Assembly: GCF_021545785.1 (NCBI RefSeq)
Contig: NZ_CP079801.1
Span: 868,001 to 932,000 of the forward strand
Length of the DNA: 64,000 nucleotides
From: Halopseudomonas maritima
GTDB taxonomy: Bacteria; Pseudomonadota; Gammaproteobacteria; Pseudomonadales; Pseudomonadaceae
Reading direction: 5' to 3'
A model generated the notes under the pieces. That model was given only the letters and a program-made list of their open reading frames with translations. It was not told the DNA's origin and searched no databases. The position numbers were made by a program, and so were the translations under genes. Below, in pieces: positions 51,571-60,688 of the stretch (its first letter is position 1; each line of letters starts with the position of its first letter).

Positions 51571-52615
51571 GCTGCTCCCCCAACTGCGACAGGCCGCTGT
51601 CCAGACGGACGCCCACCCCAATCAGCCGCACCGGGCAATTGCCACGGGCAAAGGCCTGCGAGCAGAGCTCGGTGTAGCCCGCTGGTGTGATCGGCGCACC
51701 AGCCTGTTCCAGTGTGGTCTGGGTAAAGTCATGGAACTTGAGCTTGATAAAGGGCTTGCTCACCCGGTAGCTGCCCTCCAGCCTGCCGATGCGCTCGGCC
51801 AGCTTGGCCAGCAGCGGTGGCAGAGCCGCTAGACAGGCATCAAGGTCCGGCAGATCATGCTCGTAGGTATGCTCGACACTGACTGACTGGCGGCGGCTTT
51901 CGACCACCACCGGACGATCATCAATGCCCCGCGCCAGCTCCCATAACCGCTCGCCAAAGCTGCCAAACTCGCGGGCCAGGTCCTGTTTGCGCCAGGGCAG
52001 CAACTCACTGCAGACATCCACACCCAGACGCTGCAGCCGCTCGGCCGTCTTGCGCCCGACGCCGTGCAGCCGGGATACCGGCAGATCACGCAGAAAGTCC
52101 TCGACCTGATCCGGCAGCACCACCTTGAGGCCATCGGGCTTGTTCCAGTCACTGGCGATCTTGGCAATGAATTTGTTCGGCGCCACGCCCGCCGACACGG
52201 TAATACCCTGGGTATCGCGCACCCGCTGACGAATCTCCTTGGCGATCAGCGTGGCACTGCTCCGGCAGGCCTGAGAGTCGGTTACATCCAGATAAGCCTC
52301 GTCCAGCGATAGTGGCTGAATCAGCGGCGTGTAATCGGCAAAAATGGTCTGAATGGCCTTGGAGACCTCGCGGTAGACCGACATGCGACCCGGCACGATC
52401 AGCAGCTCAGGACAGAGCTTTTTGGCGTAGGCCGAGGCCATGGCCGAACGCACACCGTAGGCCCGCGCCTCGTAGTTGCAGGTGGCAATCACCCCGCGCT
52501 TGCCCGGATCGCCACCCACTGCCAGCGGCCGGCCGCGCAGGCGCGGATCATCGCGCATCTCAATGGCGGCGTAGAAGCAATCGCAGTCAACGTGAATGAT
52601 TTTGCGCACGGACAA
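51557..52615 (-). CDS. dinB: DNA polymerase IV DinB
   Basis: The 352-aa Y-family translesion polymerase starts RKIIHVDCDCFYAAIEMRDD (catalytic D10) and has the second acidic pair in PLSLDEAYLDVTD. The little-finger domain follows (VSVEHTYEHDLPDLDACLAA). It ends LSQLGEQLSLF, a beta-clamp-binding QLSLF peptide. No LexA box of CTG-N10-CAG form is visible in the 40 bp ahead, but the promoter may lie further up. Confidence 0.95.
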   Translation of the reverse strand: MSVRKIIHVDCDCFYAAIEMRDDPRLRGRPLAVGGDPGKRGVIATCNYEARAYGVRSAMASAYAKKLCPELLIVPGRMSVYREVSKAIQTIFADYTPLIQPLSLDEAYLDVTDSQACRSSATLIAKEIRQRVRDTQGITVSAGVAPNKFIAKIASDWNKPDGLKVVLPDQVEDFLRDLPVSRLHGVGRKTAERLQRLGVDVCSELLPWRKQDLAREFGSFGERLWELARGIDDRPVVVESRRQSVSVEHTYEHDLPDLDACLAALPPLLAKLAERIGRLEGSYRVSKPFIKLKFHDFTQTTLEQAGAPITPAGYTELCSQAFARGNCPVRLIGVGVRLDSGLSQLGEQLSLF

Positions 52616-52657
52616 CCCGAACCGGCAGGCAGACGAGAAAGCCGCCAGTGTAACCGA

Positions 52658-53839
52658 TCAGGCCGTCATTACCCGATTGCGGCCAGCACCCTTGCCTTCA
52701 TACAGGGCGCGGTCAGCGCGCTTCAGAATCGCCTCCAGCTCGCTGTCGTCCTCATGCACCTCGGTGATACCGAAGGTCGCACTGACCGGCAGCAAGGCGC
52801 CGTTAACCGGCACCGGTGTGGCCACCAGGTCCTCGCGCAAGCGGTTAAGCACGGCGACCGCTTGCTCAAGGCCGGTGTCGGGCAACACCAAGACAAACTC
52901 CTCACCACCAAAGCGCCCCACCACGTCGGAGCGGCGCAGCGAGCAACTGAGTTGCTGTGCAACATGGCACAACACCGCATCGCCCGCATCATGGCCATAC
53001 TCGTCATTGATGCGCTTGAAGTGATCCAGATCCATGATGCATAGGCTCATCTGCTGGTGCAGCCGGTTACAGCGCTCCCGCTCGCGCTGGAACAGCATTT
53101 CGTACTGACGTCGATTGAACAGCCCGGTCAGCGGGTCGGTGGTGGCCTGGCGCTTGAGCTCGGCTTCCAGCGCCTCGCGCCGCTTGATCTCACCCTGCAG
53201 ATCGCTGTTTACCGTCATCACTTGCATAAGCAGCGCGTAGTGCTGTCGCTGTGCAACCTGCCAACGCAGCGCGGTGAAGAAGCCCACCACCGTCGGCAAC
53301 ATCAGAATAAAGGCGAGCCCAATCAGCGTTTCAACGCCAAAGCCATTGATGGCCACGCAGAACATCATGCCCACAATCAGAAAGCCCGCCGTCAGCAACG
53401 ACAGGTACACCCTGTTGGGGATATACATGAAGAGCGCCAGCAGGGAGATGGCAATGACGCCGATTACCCAAGTGACCATATCGTGGCGAATAAAGTACAG
53501 CAGGAAAAACAGAAAGCAGCCGAAGATCTCAACCGCCGTGGCAGCGTAGCCGGCTGGGGCCAGCGCAGGCTTGCGCAAAATCTGCCAATAGAAAAAAACC
53601 AGCAAGGCTGCGGTAGCCAGGCGCCAGCCAAACAGCAGCTGAAACTCCGCAGACCAACCCAGCTTGGGGTAGTCCAGGACCCCAAAAAGCACCACCAGCA
53701 CGGCCCAAACCAGCACCGCCCGTCGCAGCGCCCGAGCCATCTGCGCCTCGCTGTACTGACGAAAGGCGCGCTCTGTCGCGGCGTCATCAAATTCACCGCG
53801 CCAGGGATTGATACGAAATTGAGGACCGATCTTTTCCAC
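52658..53839 (-). CDS. Membrane diguanylate cyclase (GGDEF protein)
   Basis: The 393-aa protein has a short N-terminal cytoplasmic part, six predicted spans (about residues 40-210), a short coiled coil and a GGDEF domain. The active site reads RFGGEEFVLVLPDTG and the inhibitory site RRSD lies five residues ahead, so it should make cyclic di-GMP with feedback control. GTG 53839 is preferred because AGAAGGG lies 8 nt upstream and the protein then begins VEKIGPQFRINPW; ATG 53896 would add 19 residues. It stands directly downstream of a FixJ-type regulator. Confidence 0.9.
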   Translation of the reverse strand: MEKIGPQFRINPWRGEFDDAATERAFRQYSEAQMARALRRAVLVWAVLVVLFGVLDYPKLGWSAEFQLLFGWRLATAALLVFFYWQILRKPALAPAGYAATAVEIFGCFLFFLLYFIRHDMVTWVIGVIAISLLALFMYIPNRVYLSLLTAGFLIVGMMFCVAINGFGVETLIGLAFILMLPTVVGFFTALRWQVAQRQHYALLMQVMTVNSDLQGEIKRREALEAELKRQATTDPLTGLFNRRQYEMLFQRERERCNRLHQQMSLCIMDLDHFKRINDEYGHDAGDAVLCHVAQQLSCSLRRSDVVGRFGGEEFVLVLPDTGLEQAVAVLNRLREDLVATPVPVNGALLPVSATFGITEVHEDDSELEAILKRADRALYEGKGAGRNRVMTA

Positions 53840-53931
53840 CCGAGAGACCCTTCTTATTGTTATGTGCTCGGCAGACCACCCGGCACGCAATCTCATCCAG
53901 TGATGTCATTATGACGTCATTTTTACAACTG

Positions 53932-54588
53932 TCACGCCCCCTGTGACACCTCCTGAAGAGCCTGCAAGCTAAAAGGGTCAACCCTGCCCACGCCAATCAG
54001 CATGCCCACCAGCGCCGGCAGACTATCCGCCTGCATACGCTTCATGACACGCGAGCGGTACAGATCAACGGTTTTGACACTGACTCCCAACTGCTCGGCA
54101 ATCTCCCGATTGCTGAATCCCTGCACCAACGGTAGCACGATATCCTGCTCGCGCGGGGTGAGGCGCGCCAGGCGTGCTTCAACCTCCACCGCTTGCGGCG
54201 GCGCCAGCGTCGGCCGCTGACTCAGTGCGCGCTGCACGCTATCGAGCAGTAGCTGCTCGTTGTAGGGCTTTTCGATAAAGTCCACGGCGCCGCCGCGGAA
54301 GGCGCGCACCACAATAGGTACGTCCGCGTGGGCGCTGACAAAGATCACCGGCAGGCCGATACCACGTTCACGCATGGCATCCTGCACCGCCAGGCCGCCC
54401 ATACCGGGCATGCGCACATCCAGCAGCACACAGGCTGCTGCGGTCGGGTCACAGGCGTCGAGAAAGGCCTGACCGCTGGTAAACGGCAGCGCCTTGAGGC
54501 CCATGGACTCGAACAGCCAAACCGTCGAGTCCAGCATGCCCTGATCGTCATCGACCACATAAACCAGTTGTTGTGGGTGTTCAGGCAT
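53932..54588 (-). CDS. FixJ-type response regulator
   Basis: The 218-aa protein has a receiver domain (D13-D15 acidic cluster, phospho-acceptor D57 in VLLDVRMPGMGG, Lys in IEKPYNEQLL). Its LuxR helix-turn-helix contains LTPREQDIVLPLVQGFSNRE and SVKTVDLYRSRVMKRMQ. That is the FixJ/StyR/TodT type used to control catabolic genes. It starts 8 bp after the kinase gene stop, so it is co-transcribed with it. The divergent acyl-CoA ligase cluster is the likely target. ATG 54588 follows AAGGA. Confidence 0.92.
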   Translation of the reverse strand: MPEHPQQLVYVVDDDQGMLDSTVWLFESMGLKALPFTSGQAFLDACDPTAAACVLLDVRMPGMGGLAVQDAMRERGIGLPVIFVSAHADVPIVVRAFRGGAVDFIEKPYNEQLLLDSVQRALSQRPTLAPPQAVEVEARLARLTPREQDIVLPLVQGFSNREIAEQLGVSVKTVDLYRSRVMKRMQADSLPALVGMLIGVGRVDPFSLQALQEVSQGA

Positions 54589-54596
54589 TGCAATCC

Positions 54597-56033
54597 TTAC
54601 GTTGAAACAGCCGGTAGCAGGCATCTCAGGCACAGACCACCGGACTCGGCCGGCAGCGCATCGAGGCTGCCGCCAAAGCCCTCTACGATACCCTGACTCA
54701 TGGACAGCCCCAAGCCCAGGCCGTCTGCCTTGCTGGTGTAGAACGGCACAAACAACCGGGCACGCGCCTCGGCACTGACACCCGCGCCCTGATCGATCAC
54801 CTCAATACAAACTTGCCCATCCAGCGCCGCAATACGCAACTGCACCTGCGAGCTTTGTTCGGGGTGATGTTCACGGTTGGCGTCGATGGCGTTGCGCAAC
54901 AGATTCAGCAGCACCTGCTGCAGCAGAATCGGGTCGACCTGCAGCCTCGGCAGACCCGCAGCGGCCTGTTCGATAATCTGCACCTGATGCTGCGACGCCT
55001 CCCAGGCACACAGCCCGACCGCCTCATGCGCCAAAGCCGCCGCATCAACCTGCTGCAGCCGCCGCGTTCCCTTGCGCAGAAACCCGCGCAGGCGACGAAT
55101 AACCGCCGCCGCATGCTCGGCCTGCTCGCTGATTCGCGCCAGCCCGTGCTCAACCCGTTCCGCTCCGGACTCGGTACTGCCGAGCTGAGTCAGATAGCGC
55201 TGACTGGCGCCGGCATAATTCAGAATCGCCGCCAACGGCTGGTTCAATTCATGGGCAATGCCCGAGGCCAACTCGCCCAGTGTGGCCAGCCGCGCAGCGT
55301 GGGCCAGTTCGTCCTGCAGACGGCGATTGTGCTCTTCACTCTGCAGCCGCTCGGTAATGTCGCGCGATACGCTGATGACCTCTACCACCTCGCCGGTGTA
55401 GGTCTCACGAATCGCACGGCTGGCGGTTTCAAACCATCGATACTCGCCGCTGGCGTGACGAATACGGTAGCTATAGGTGAGATAACCGTCCTGCTCCAAT
55501 GCGCTGCGAAAACGCGCCTGCAAAGCCTCTCGCTCCTGCGGATGGAACAGGCTGTCCAGGCGCTCGCCACGCAGCTGCTCGGGCCACACGCCCAGCAGAT
55601 TCCAGGAGGCGGGCGAGGCATCAATAAAGCGGCCGTCCGGACGGTGACGAGATATCAGGTCAGTGGTGTTTTCGATGATCAAGTGATAGAGCCGACGCGC
55701 TACCGTCGCTTCCTGCTGGTGCTGCAGCCAGCGCGTGGCGTCGCGCCCACGCACCCAGACCTGCGCGGTCTCGACCAGTGGAATGTAGCTCCATAGCAGA
55801 TGGCGCTCGCCACAGCGATTGTGCACATCTTCAATGGCCCGGCGTTGCTGGGCGGCTGCTGCCACCAGCTCAGCATGGTTGTGCGGCAGCCAGGCAGTCA
55901 GCCCCTGAGTGTCCGACGCTAGCGCCAGCAAGGCGCGATTGCGAAACATCGCCTGCCCGCTGGCATCCACCAACATCATCGGCAAGGGGTCGGACTGCAG
56001 CAAACCGTGCAGCGTAGGCAGTAGATCACTCAT
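54597..56033 (-). CDS. PAS-domain sensor histidine kinase
   Basis: The 478-aa soluble kinase has two N-terminal PAS-type regions (about 10-100 and 113-232; the second contains SRHRPDGRFIDASPASWNLL). The HisKA domain has H261 in GIAHELNQPLAAI, followed by HATPase (NLLRNAIDAN, GLGLGLSMSQGIVEGFGGSL). No membrane span is seen, so it should sense a cytoplasmic signal, as TodS- or FixL-type kinases do. It is paired with the FixJ-type regulator and divergent from the acyl-CoA ligase gene, with 170 bp between the starts. Confidence 0.92.
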   Translation of the reverse strand: MSDLLPTLHGLLQSDPLPMMLVDASGQAMFRNRALLALASDTQGLTAWLPHNHAELVAAAAQQRRAIEDVHNRCGERHLLWSYIPLVETAQVWVRGRDATRWLQHQQEATVARRLYHLIIENTTDLISRHRPDGRFIDASPASWNLLGVWPEQLRGERLDSLFHPQEREALQARFRSALEQDGYLTYSYRIRHASGEYRWFETASRAIRETYTGEVVEVISVSRDITERLQSEEHNRRLQDELAHAARLATLGELASGIAHELNQPLAAILNYAGASQRYLTQLGSTESGAERVEHGLARISEQAEHAAAVIRRLRGFLRKGTRRLQQVDAAALAHEAVGLCAWEASQHQVQIIEQAAAGLPRLQVDPILLQQVLLNLLRNAIDANREHHPEQSSQVQLRIAALDGQVCIEVIDQGAGVSAEARARLFVPFYTSKADGLGLGLSMSQGIVEGFGGSLDALPAESGGLCLRCLLPAVST

Positions 56034-56203
56034 CGCTCACCATATAGTAATTACACCATAATACCTTGGTGCATATTCCATATTAAGAAAAAACAATATA
56101 TAAAATACCCGCACAGAATACGCCGATCTTGCCTGGACCGGCCAGCAGCAGCAAAGCACCGACTCGCAGTGGTGCCACGCATAACTACAAGAAGGTATTC
56201 GTC

Positions 56204-57823
56204 ATGAGCATCTATCAGGAAGGCCTTGCACCGGCCGCCGTCAATCACATGGCCCTCTCGCCACTGTCGTTCATCGAGCGCACCGCCGCGGTCTACCCCA
56301 ATTACCCCGCTGTTATCCACGGCAGCTTGCGCCGCAACTGGCAGGAAACCTACCAGCGCTGCCGTCGCCTGGCCTCTGCGCTGCATGGCCGGGGGATTCG
56401 CCAGGGCGATACCGTTGCCGCCATGTTGCCGAATATCCCGGCCATGCTGGAATGCCACTTTGGTGTACCCATGATCGGCGCGGTGCTCAACACCCTGAAC
56501 GTACGCCTGGACGCCGAAGCCATCGCCTTCATGCTCGATCATGGTGAAGCCCGCGTGCTGATTACCGACCGCGAGTTCCACGATGTCATCCGCCAGGCGC
56601 TGGAGCTGATCAAGCGCCCGATCCTGGTTGTCGATGTCGACGACCCCGAATACGGCGAAGGCGAAGCCCTGAGCGATCTCGACTACGAGGCCTTTCTCGC
56701 CGAAGGCGATCCTGAATTCGAATGGCACTGGCCCGATGACGAGTGGCAAGCCATTACCCTGAACTATACATCCGGCACCACCGGCAACCCGAAGGGCGTG
56801 ATCTACCACCATCGTGGCGCCTACCTGAACGCCATCGGCAACCAGATGACCTGGGGCATCGGCATGCATCCGGTCTATCTGTGGACACTGCCCATGTTCC
56901 ACTGCAACGGCTGGTGCTACCCCTGGACCATTACCGCGATGGCCGGGGTGCATGTATTCCTGCGCCGCGTCGACCCGCAGAAGATCCTGCACCTGATCCA
57001 CGAACACCGCGTCACCCACCTGTGCGGCGCGCCCATCGTGCTAAACGCGCTGGCCAGCATGCCGGATTCAGCCAAGGCCGCCATCGATCACCCGGTCAAG
57101 GCAATGGTTGCCGGTGCCGCGCCGCCAGCCAAGGTGATTGGCGCGGTCGAGAACATGGGCATCCAGATCACCCACACCTACGGCCTGACCGAAGTTTATG
57201 GCCCGGTCACCGTCTGCGCCTGGCACAGCGAGTGGGATGAGCTGACACTGGACGAGCGCGCCGAGCTCAAATCCCACCAAGGTGTGCGCTACACCACCCT
57301 TGAAGGCGTGATGGTCGCCAACCCCGACACCCTCAAGCCGGTGCCGAAAGACGGCAAGACCATTGGCGAGATTTTCATGCGCGGTAACACCGTGATGAAG
57401 GGCTATCTGAAAAACCCGGAAGCCACAGCCGAAGCCTTTTCCGGCGGCTGGTTCCACACCGGCGACCTCGCCGTCTGCCACCCCAACGGCTACGTGCAGA
57501 TCAAGGATCGTCTGAAAGACATCATCATTTCCGGTGGCGAGAATATCTCCACCATTGAAGTCGAAGACACGCTCTACAAGCACCCTGCGGTCATGGAAGC
57601 CGCAGTCGTCGCCCGCCCCGACGAGAAGTGGGGCGAAACGCCCTGCGCCTTCGTTACCCGGCGCCGCGACCACGATGTCAGCCACGAGGACATCATCGCC
57701 TTCTGCCGCCAGCACCTTGCCGGATTCAAGGTTCCCAAGACGGTGATCTTCACCGAATTGCCGAAAACCTCGACCGGCAAGATTCAGAAGTTCGTCCTGC
57801 GAGACTGGGCCAAGGCGCTCTGA
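56204..57823 (+). CDS. AMP-forming acyl-CoA ligase
   Basis: The 539-aa ANL-superfamily enzyme has the ATP-binding P-loop NYTSGTTGNPKGVIYHHRG, the aromatic motif THTYGLTEVYGP, the hinge KDRLKDIIISGGENIS and the C-terminal catalytic Lys in PKTSTGKIQKF. It converts a carboxylic acid to its CoA thioester. The overall sequence is of the AlkK/DmdB/plant acyl-activating type, which act on medium-chain, methylthio or aromatic acids; the substrate here cannot be named. AAGAAGG precedes ATG 56204. It leads a probable operon with a permease, an OprD porin and a metallo-hydrolase. Confidence 0.9.
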   Translation: MSIYQEGLAPAAVNHMALSPLSFIERTAAVYPNYPAVIHGSLRRNWQETYQRCRRLASALHGRGIRQGDTVAAMLPNIPAMLECHFGVPMIGAVLNTLNVRLDAEAIAFMLDHGEARVLITDREFHDVIRQALELIKRPILVVDVDDPEYGEGEALSDLDYEAFLAEGDPEFEWHWPDDEWQAITLNYTSGTTGNPKGVIYHHRGAYLNAIGNQMTWGIGMHPVYLWTLPMFHCNGWCYPWTITAMAGVHVFLRRVDPQKILHLIHEHRVTHLCGAPIVLNALASMPDSAKAAIDHPVKAMVAGAAPPAKVIGAVENMGIQITHTYGLTEVYGPVTVCAWHSEWDELTLDERAELKSHQGVRYTTLEGVMVANPDTLKPVPKDGKTIGEIFMRGNTVMKGYLKNPEATAEAFSGGWFHTGDLAVCHPNGYVQIKDRLKDIIISGGENISTIEVEDTLYKHPAVMEAAVVARPDEKWGETPCAFVTRRRDHDVSHEDIIAFCRQHLAGFKVPKTVIFTELPKTSTGKIQKFVLRDWAKAL

Positions 57824-57933
57824 TCGTCAGTACAACCTCGGGCTAAGCGTTTGATCACCACCTCCTCCGCGCCGTTCGTGCGGGGGTGGCGGGTGAGCGC
57901 ACGGTAACGCCCACCCAGTAAAAGCCGTTTCAC

Positions 57934-57944
57934 AACAACAACAA
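57934..57944 (+). promoter_or_regulatory. Candidate Crc/Hfq A-rich (CA) motif ahead of the permease
   Basis: AACAACAACAA fits the AANAANAA catabolite-repression motif. It lies in the leader about 35 nt before the permease ATG. Confidence 0.5.
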
Positions 57945-57978
57945 GCAGCCCGGTCTTGCCCGGCTGGCGGAGCTACTC

Positions 57979-59355
57979 ATGCATATTTTCAAGCGCGCCG
58001 ATGGCGCTGAACAACCTTTCTGGGCGTGCGGCCCATTCAAGATTCGACTGCCCTTCGTGCACTACCGGTGGGAAACCGCCGAAATGCTGCAGGCGCTGAT
58101 CATGTTTGTGGTCAGCCTCGGCATGATTCCCCTGCTGGAAAAGTACCTCGGTCTGCCCTACGACGTGGCGCTGGCCTATGTTGTCGTCTGTGGTGTGGGT
58201 TTCATGCTGCCCGCGCTGCTCGGCGTGCCCATGGTGCCAGGCTGGATTACCCCGGCGATTCCGGTGGTGCTGCTGTTTCTCGGCGACTTTGAGCCGGGCC
58301 CGCAGGCCATTCAGGCGCTGTTCGCATTGCAGCTGCTGGTCTGCCTGATCTTCTTCGTACTCGGCGTTACCCGCCTTGGCAGCGCCATGGTGCGCATCGT
58401 GCCCAACTCGATGAAGGGCGGCATCATCATCGGCGCCGGCATCGCCGCGCTGATGGGTGAAATTTCCGCCGGCGGGCGCCTGGCCAACACCCCGATCTCG
58501 CTGACCCTCGGCACCCTGATCTGCCTGTATCTGATGTTCTCGGCCTCGTTCAAAGGGTTGACCGACCGCCTGCCGTTGATGCGCAAGATCGTCAACTACG
58601 GCATGGTGCCGGGCATGCTGATCGCCATTGTCGTCGGTATCGCCGTTGGCGAATATAAAATGCCCGATGTGCGCTGGGGCATCACCGCACCGGCCTTCGG
58701 CGAGATGTGGAACTACCTGCCGTTCACCGTCGGCATTCCAGAAGCAAAAGTCTTCATGCTGGCCGTGCCCACCGCGGTGATTGCCTACATCATCGCCTTT
58801 GGCGACATCATCGTCGGCCAGTCGCTGATGCAACGCGCCGATGAGCTGCGCCCGGACGAAGTGATCGAAAACAACATTGACCGCGCGCACCTGGTCACCG
58901 CTATCCGCAACGGTCTGCACGCCCTCTTTGCCCCCTATCCCGGTCTGGCCGGCCCGATCTGGACCGCCGTCGCCGCAACCATGGCCGAGCGTTACAAATA
59001 CGGCCGCAAGGCGATGGACTCGATTTACAGCGGTGCCGGCACCTTCTGGATCACCGGCTTTATCGCGCTGTTCATGCTGCCGCTGGTGAGCTTTTTCCAA
59101 CCGGTGCTGCCGATTGCTCTCTCACTCACCTTGGTGCTGACCGGCTACATCTGTCTGATGGTCGGCTTCGAGCAGTTGAGCAACAACGCCGAGCGCGGCG
59201 TGGCCGGCACCATGGGCGTGGTGCTTGCGGTCTACGGCGCAGGCTGGGGCCTGGCGACCGGCGCGGTGCTGTACCTGCTGATTGAGCGCACTCATCTGTT
59301 GAGCTTTCGCAGCGCCCATCCGGACCAGAAAACCGACGCCGAAACCGCTGACTGA
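57979..59355 (+). CDS. SLC23/NCS2-fold-like permease, substrate unknown
   Basis: The 458-aa membrane protein has about 12-14 spans. Its order of helices and the segments MVRIVPNSMKGGIIIGAGIA and IIAFGDIIVGQSLMQRADEL resemble the nucleobase-ascorbate transporter (SLC23/NCS2) or SulP fold. I am not sure of the exact family; some relatives are annotated only as DUF3360-like. Its place between an acyl-CoA ligase and an OprD porin suggests it carries an organic acid and not a nucleobase. GGAG lies ahead of the start; a Crc-type A-rich motif lies in the leader. Confidence 0.7.
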   Translation: MHIFKRADGAEQPFWACGPFKIRLPFVHYRWETAEMLQALIMFVVSLGMIPLLEKYLGLPYDVALAYVVVCGVGFMLPALLGVPMVPGWITPAIPVVLLFLGDFEPGPQAIQALFALQLLVCLIFFVLGVTRLGSAMVRIVPNSMKGGIIIGAGIAALMGEISAGGRLANTPISLTLGTLICLYLMFSASFKGLTDRLPLMRKIVNYGMVPGMLIAIVVGIAVGEYKMPDVRWGITAPAFGEMWNYLPFTVGIPEAKVFMLAVPTAVIAYIIAFGDIIVGQSLMQRADELRPDEVIENNIDRAHLVTAIRNGLHALFAPYPGLAGPIWTAVAATMAERYKYGRKAMDSIYSGAGTFWITGFIALFMLPLVSFFQPVLPIALSLTLVLTGYICLMVGFEQLSNNAERGVAGTMGVVLAVYGAGWGLATGAVLYLLIERTHLLSFRSAHPDQKTDAETAD

Positions 59356-59357
59356 CC

Positions 59358-59370
59358 AATAAAAACAAGA
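59358..59370 (+). promoter_or_regulatory. Candidate Crc/Hfq A-rich (CA) motif at the porin ribosome binding site
   Basis: AATAAAAACAAGA contains AANAANAANAA repeats and ends 11 nt ahead of the porin ATG, overlapping the ribosome binding region, the usual place for Crc/Hfq repression. Confidence 0.5.
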
Positions 59371-59381
59371 GACTCACAACA

Positions 59382-60620
59382 ATGAAAAAGACCCAAACCT
59401 GTCTGCTAACCGCCCTTTGCGCCGCACTTGCGGCGCCGGCCAGCGCTGCCTTTTTGGACGATGCCCAGAGCCGTATCGAGCTGCGCAATTTCTACTTCAA
59501 CCGCGACTTTCGCCAGAGCGGCGCCGCCCAGAGCAAGGCCGACGAATGGGCCCAGGGCGTGCGCGCCTACTGGCAGTCCGGCTATACCGAGGGCCGCCTG
59601 GGCTTTGGCCTGGACGCCATCGGCCTACTCGGCATCAAGCTCGACTCCAGCCCGGACCGGACCGGCACCGGCATCCTCAAGCGCGACACCAGTGAAGGCC
59701 GCGCTATGGACGAATACAGCGAGCTGGGCCTGACCGCCAAGCTCAAGCTGGATGAGCACGTGCTGCGTGTCGGCACCCTGATTCCCTCGCTGCCGGTCGC
59801 CATGCACAACGACAGCCGCCTGCTGCCGCAGAGCTTCCGCGGTGGCTGGCTGCAGGCACAGGGCAGCGACAGCCTGCAGCTTGAACTGGGCCGCTTTGAT
59901 GCCATCAACCTGCGCGACTCATCCGACTATCAGGACATGCGTCCGGTACAGGGCGGCGCGCGGAACGTGGTAGTGACCGGCAAGCAGGACAGCGATGCCT
60001 TCGACTTTGCCGGCGCCACCTGGGCTGTCAGCGACGCGACCAAACTCAGCTATCACTACGGCGAGCTGCAGTCGATTTACCGCCAGCACTATCTGGTGCT
60101 CAACCACAGCCAGCCGCTGGGCGCCGGCGCACTGGCGCTGAACCTGCGCTATGCCGACAGCAGCGACGCAGGGCGCAGCAACATCGACAACCGCATGAGC
60201 AGCGCCACCCTGTCGTGGCAAGCGGGCATGCACAAGTTCACCAGCAGCTATCAGCAGATGGAAGGCCACACCGGCTTTGCCTACCTGAGCGGCACCGATC
60301 CCTTCCTCACGCATCTGGTACAGGTCAACGACTTTGCCAACCGCGATGAGCGCAGCTGGCAGCTACGCCACGACTTCAGCTTTGCCGAGCTGGGCCTGCC
60401 CGGCCTCAAGCTGATGAATCGCTACACCCATGGCAGCAATATCGAAGTCGCGAATAGTCGTCACCATGAGTGGGAACGTAACAGTGATGTGATGTATACC
60501 GTGCAGAACGGCCCGCTGCAGAACCTGTCACTGCACTGGCGCAATGCGACCTACCGCAGCACCTTCGGCAGCGACATCGACGAAAACCGCGTGATCATCG
60601 GCTACACCTTCAGCCTTTGA
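59382..60620 (+). CDS. OprD-family outer-membrane porin
   Basis: The 412-aa protein has a signal peptide (MKKTQTCLLTALCAALAAPA, then SAAF) and the OprD start FLDDAQSRIELRNFYFNRDF. The 18-strand barrel pattern closes with RVIIGYTFSL. OprD-family porins pass specific carboxylates or basic amino acids. Within this cluster it is the likely outer-membrane entry for the acid handled by the permease and ligase. A strong terminator follows 9 bp after the stop, so the metallo-hydrolase gene may be transcribed partly or wholly apart. Confidence 0.92.
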   Translation: MKKTQTCLLTALCAALAAPASAAFLDDAQSRIELRNFYFNRDFRQSGAAQSKADEWAQGVRAYWQSGYTEGRLGFGLDAIGLLGIKLDSSPDRTGTGILKRDTSEGRAMDEYSELGLTAKLKLDEHVLRVGTLIPSLPVAMHNDSRLLPQSFRGGWLQAQGSDSLQLELGRFDAINLRDSSDYQDMRPVQGGARNVVVTGKQDSDAFDFAGATWAVSDATKLSYHYGELQSIYRQHYLVLNHSQPLGAGALALNLRYADSSDAGRSNIDNRMSSATLSWQAGMHKFTSSYQQMEGHTGFAYLSGTDPFLTHLVQVNDFANRDERSWQLRHDFSFAELGLPGLKLMNRYTHGSNIEVANSRHHEWERNSDVMYTVQNGPLQNLSLHWRNATYRSTFGSDIDENRVIIGYTFSL

Positions 60621-60629
60621 TCCTTTTCA

Positions 60630-60657
60630 AAAAAGGCGGCTACTGCGCCGCCTTTTT
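60630..60657 (+). terminator. Terminator after the porin gene
   Basis: AAAAAGGCGGC pairs with GCCGCCTTTTT around a 6-nt loop. Confidence 0.9.
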
Positions 60658-60688
60658 GCATAAACACCCCACACAGGATTGATCAGCC

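Noticed and set aside
52616..52660. LexA box ahead of dinB
   Set aside because: I looked for CTG-N10-CAG in the short upstream gap and found none.
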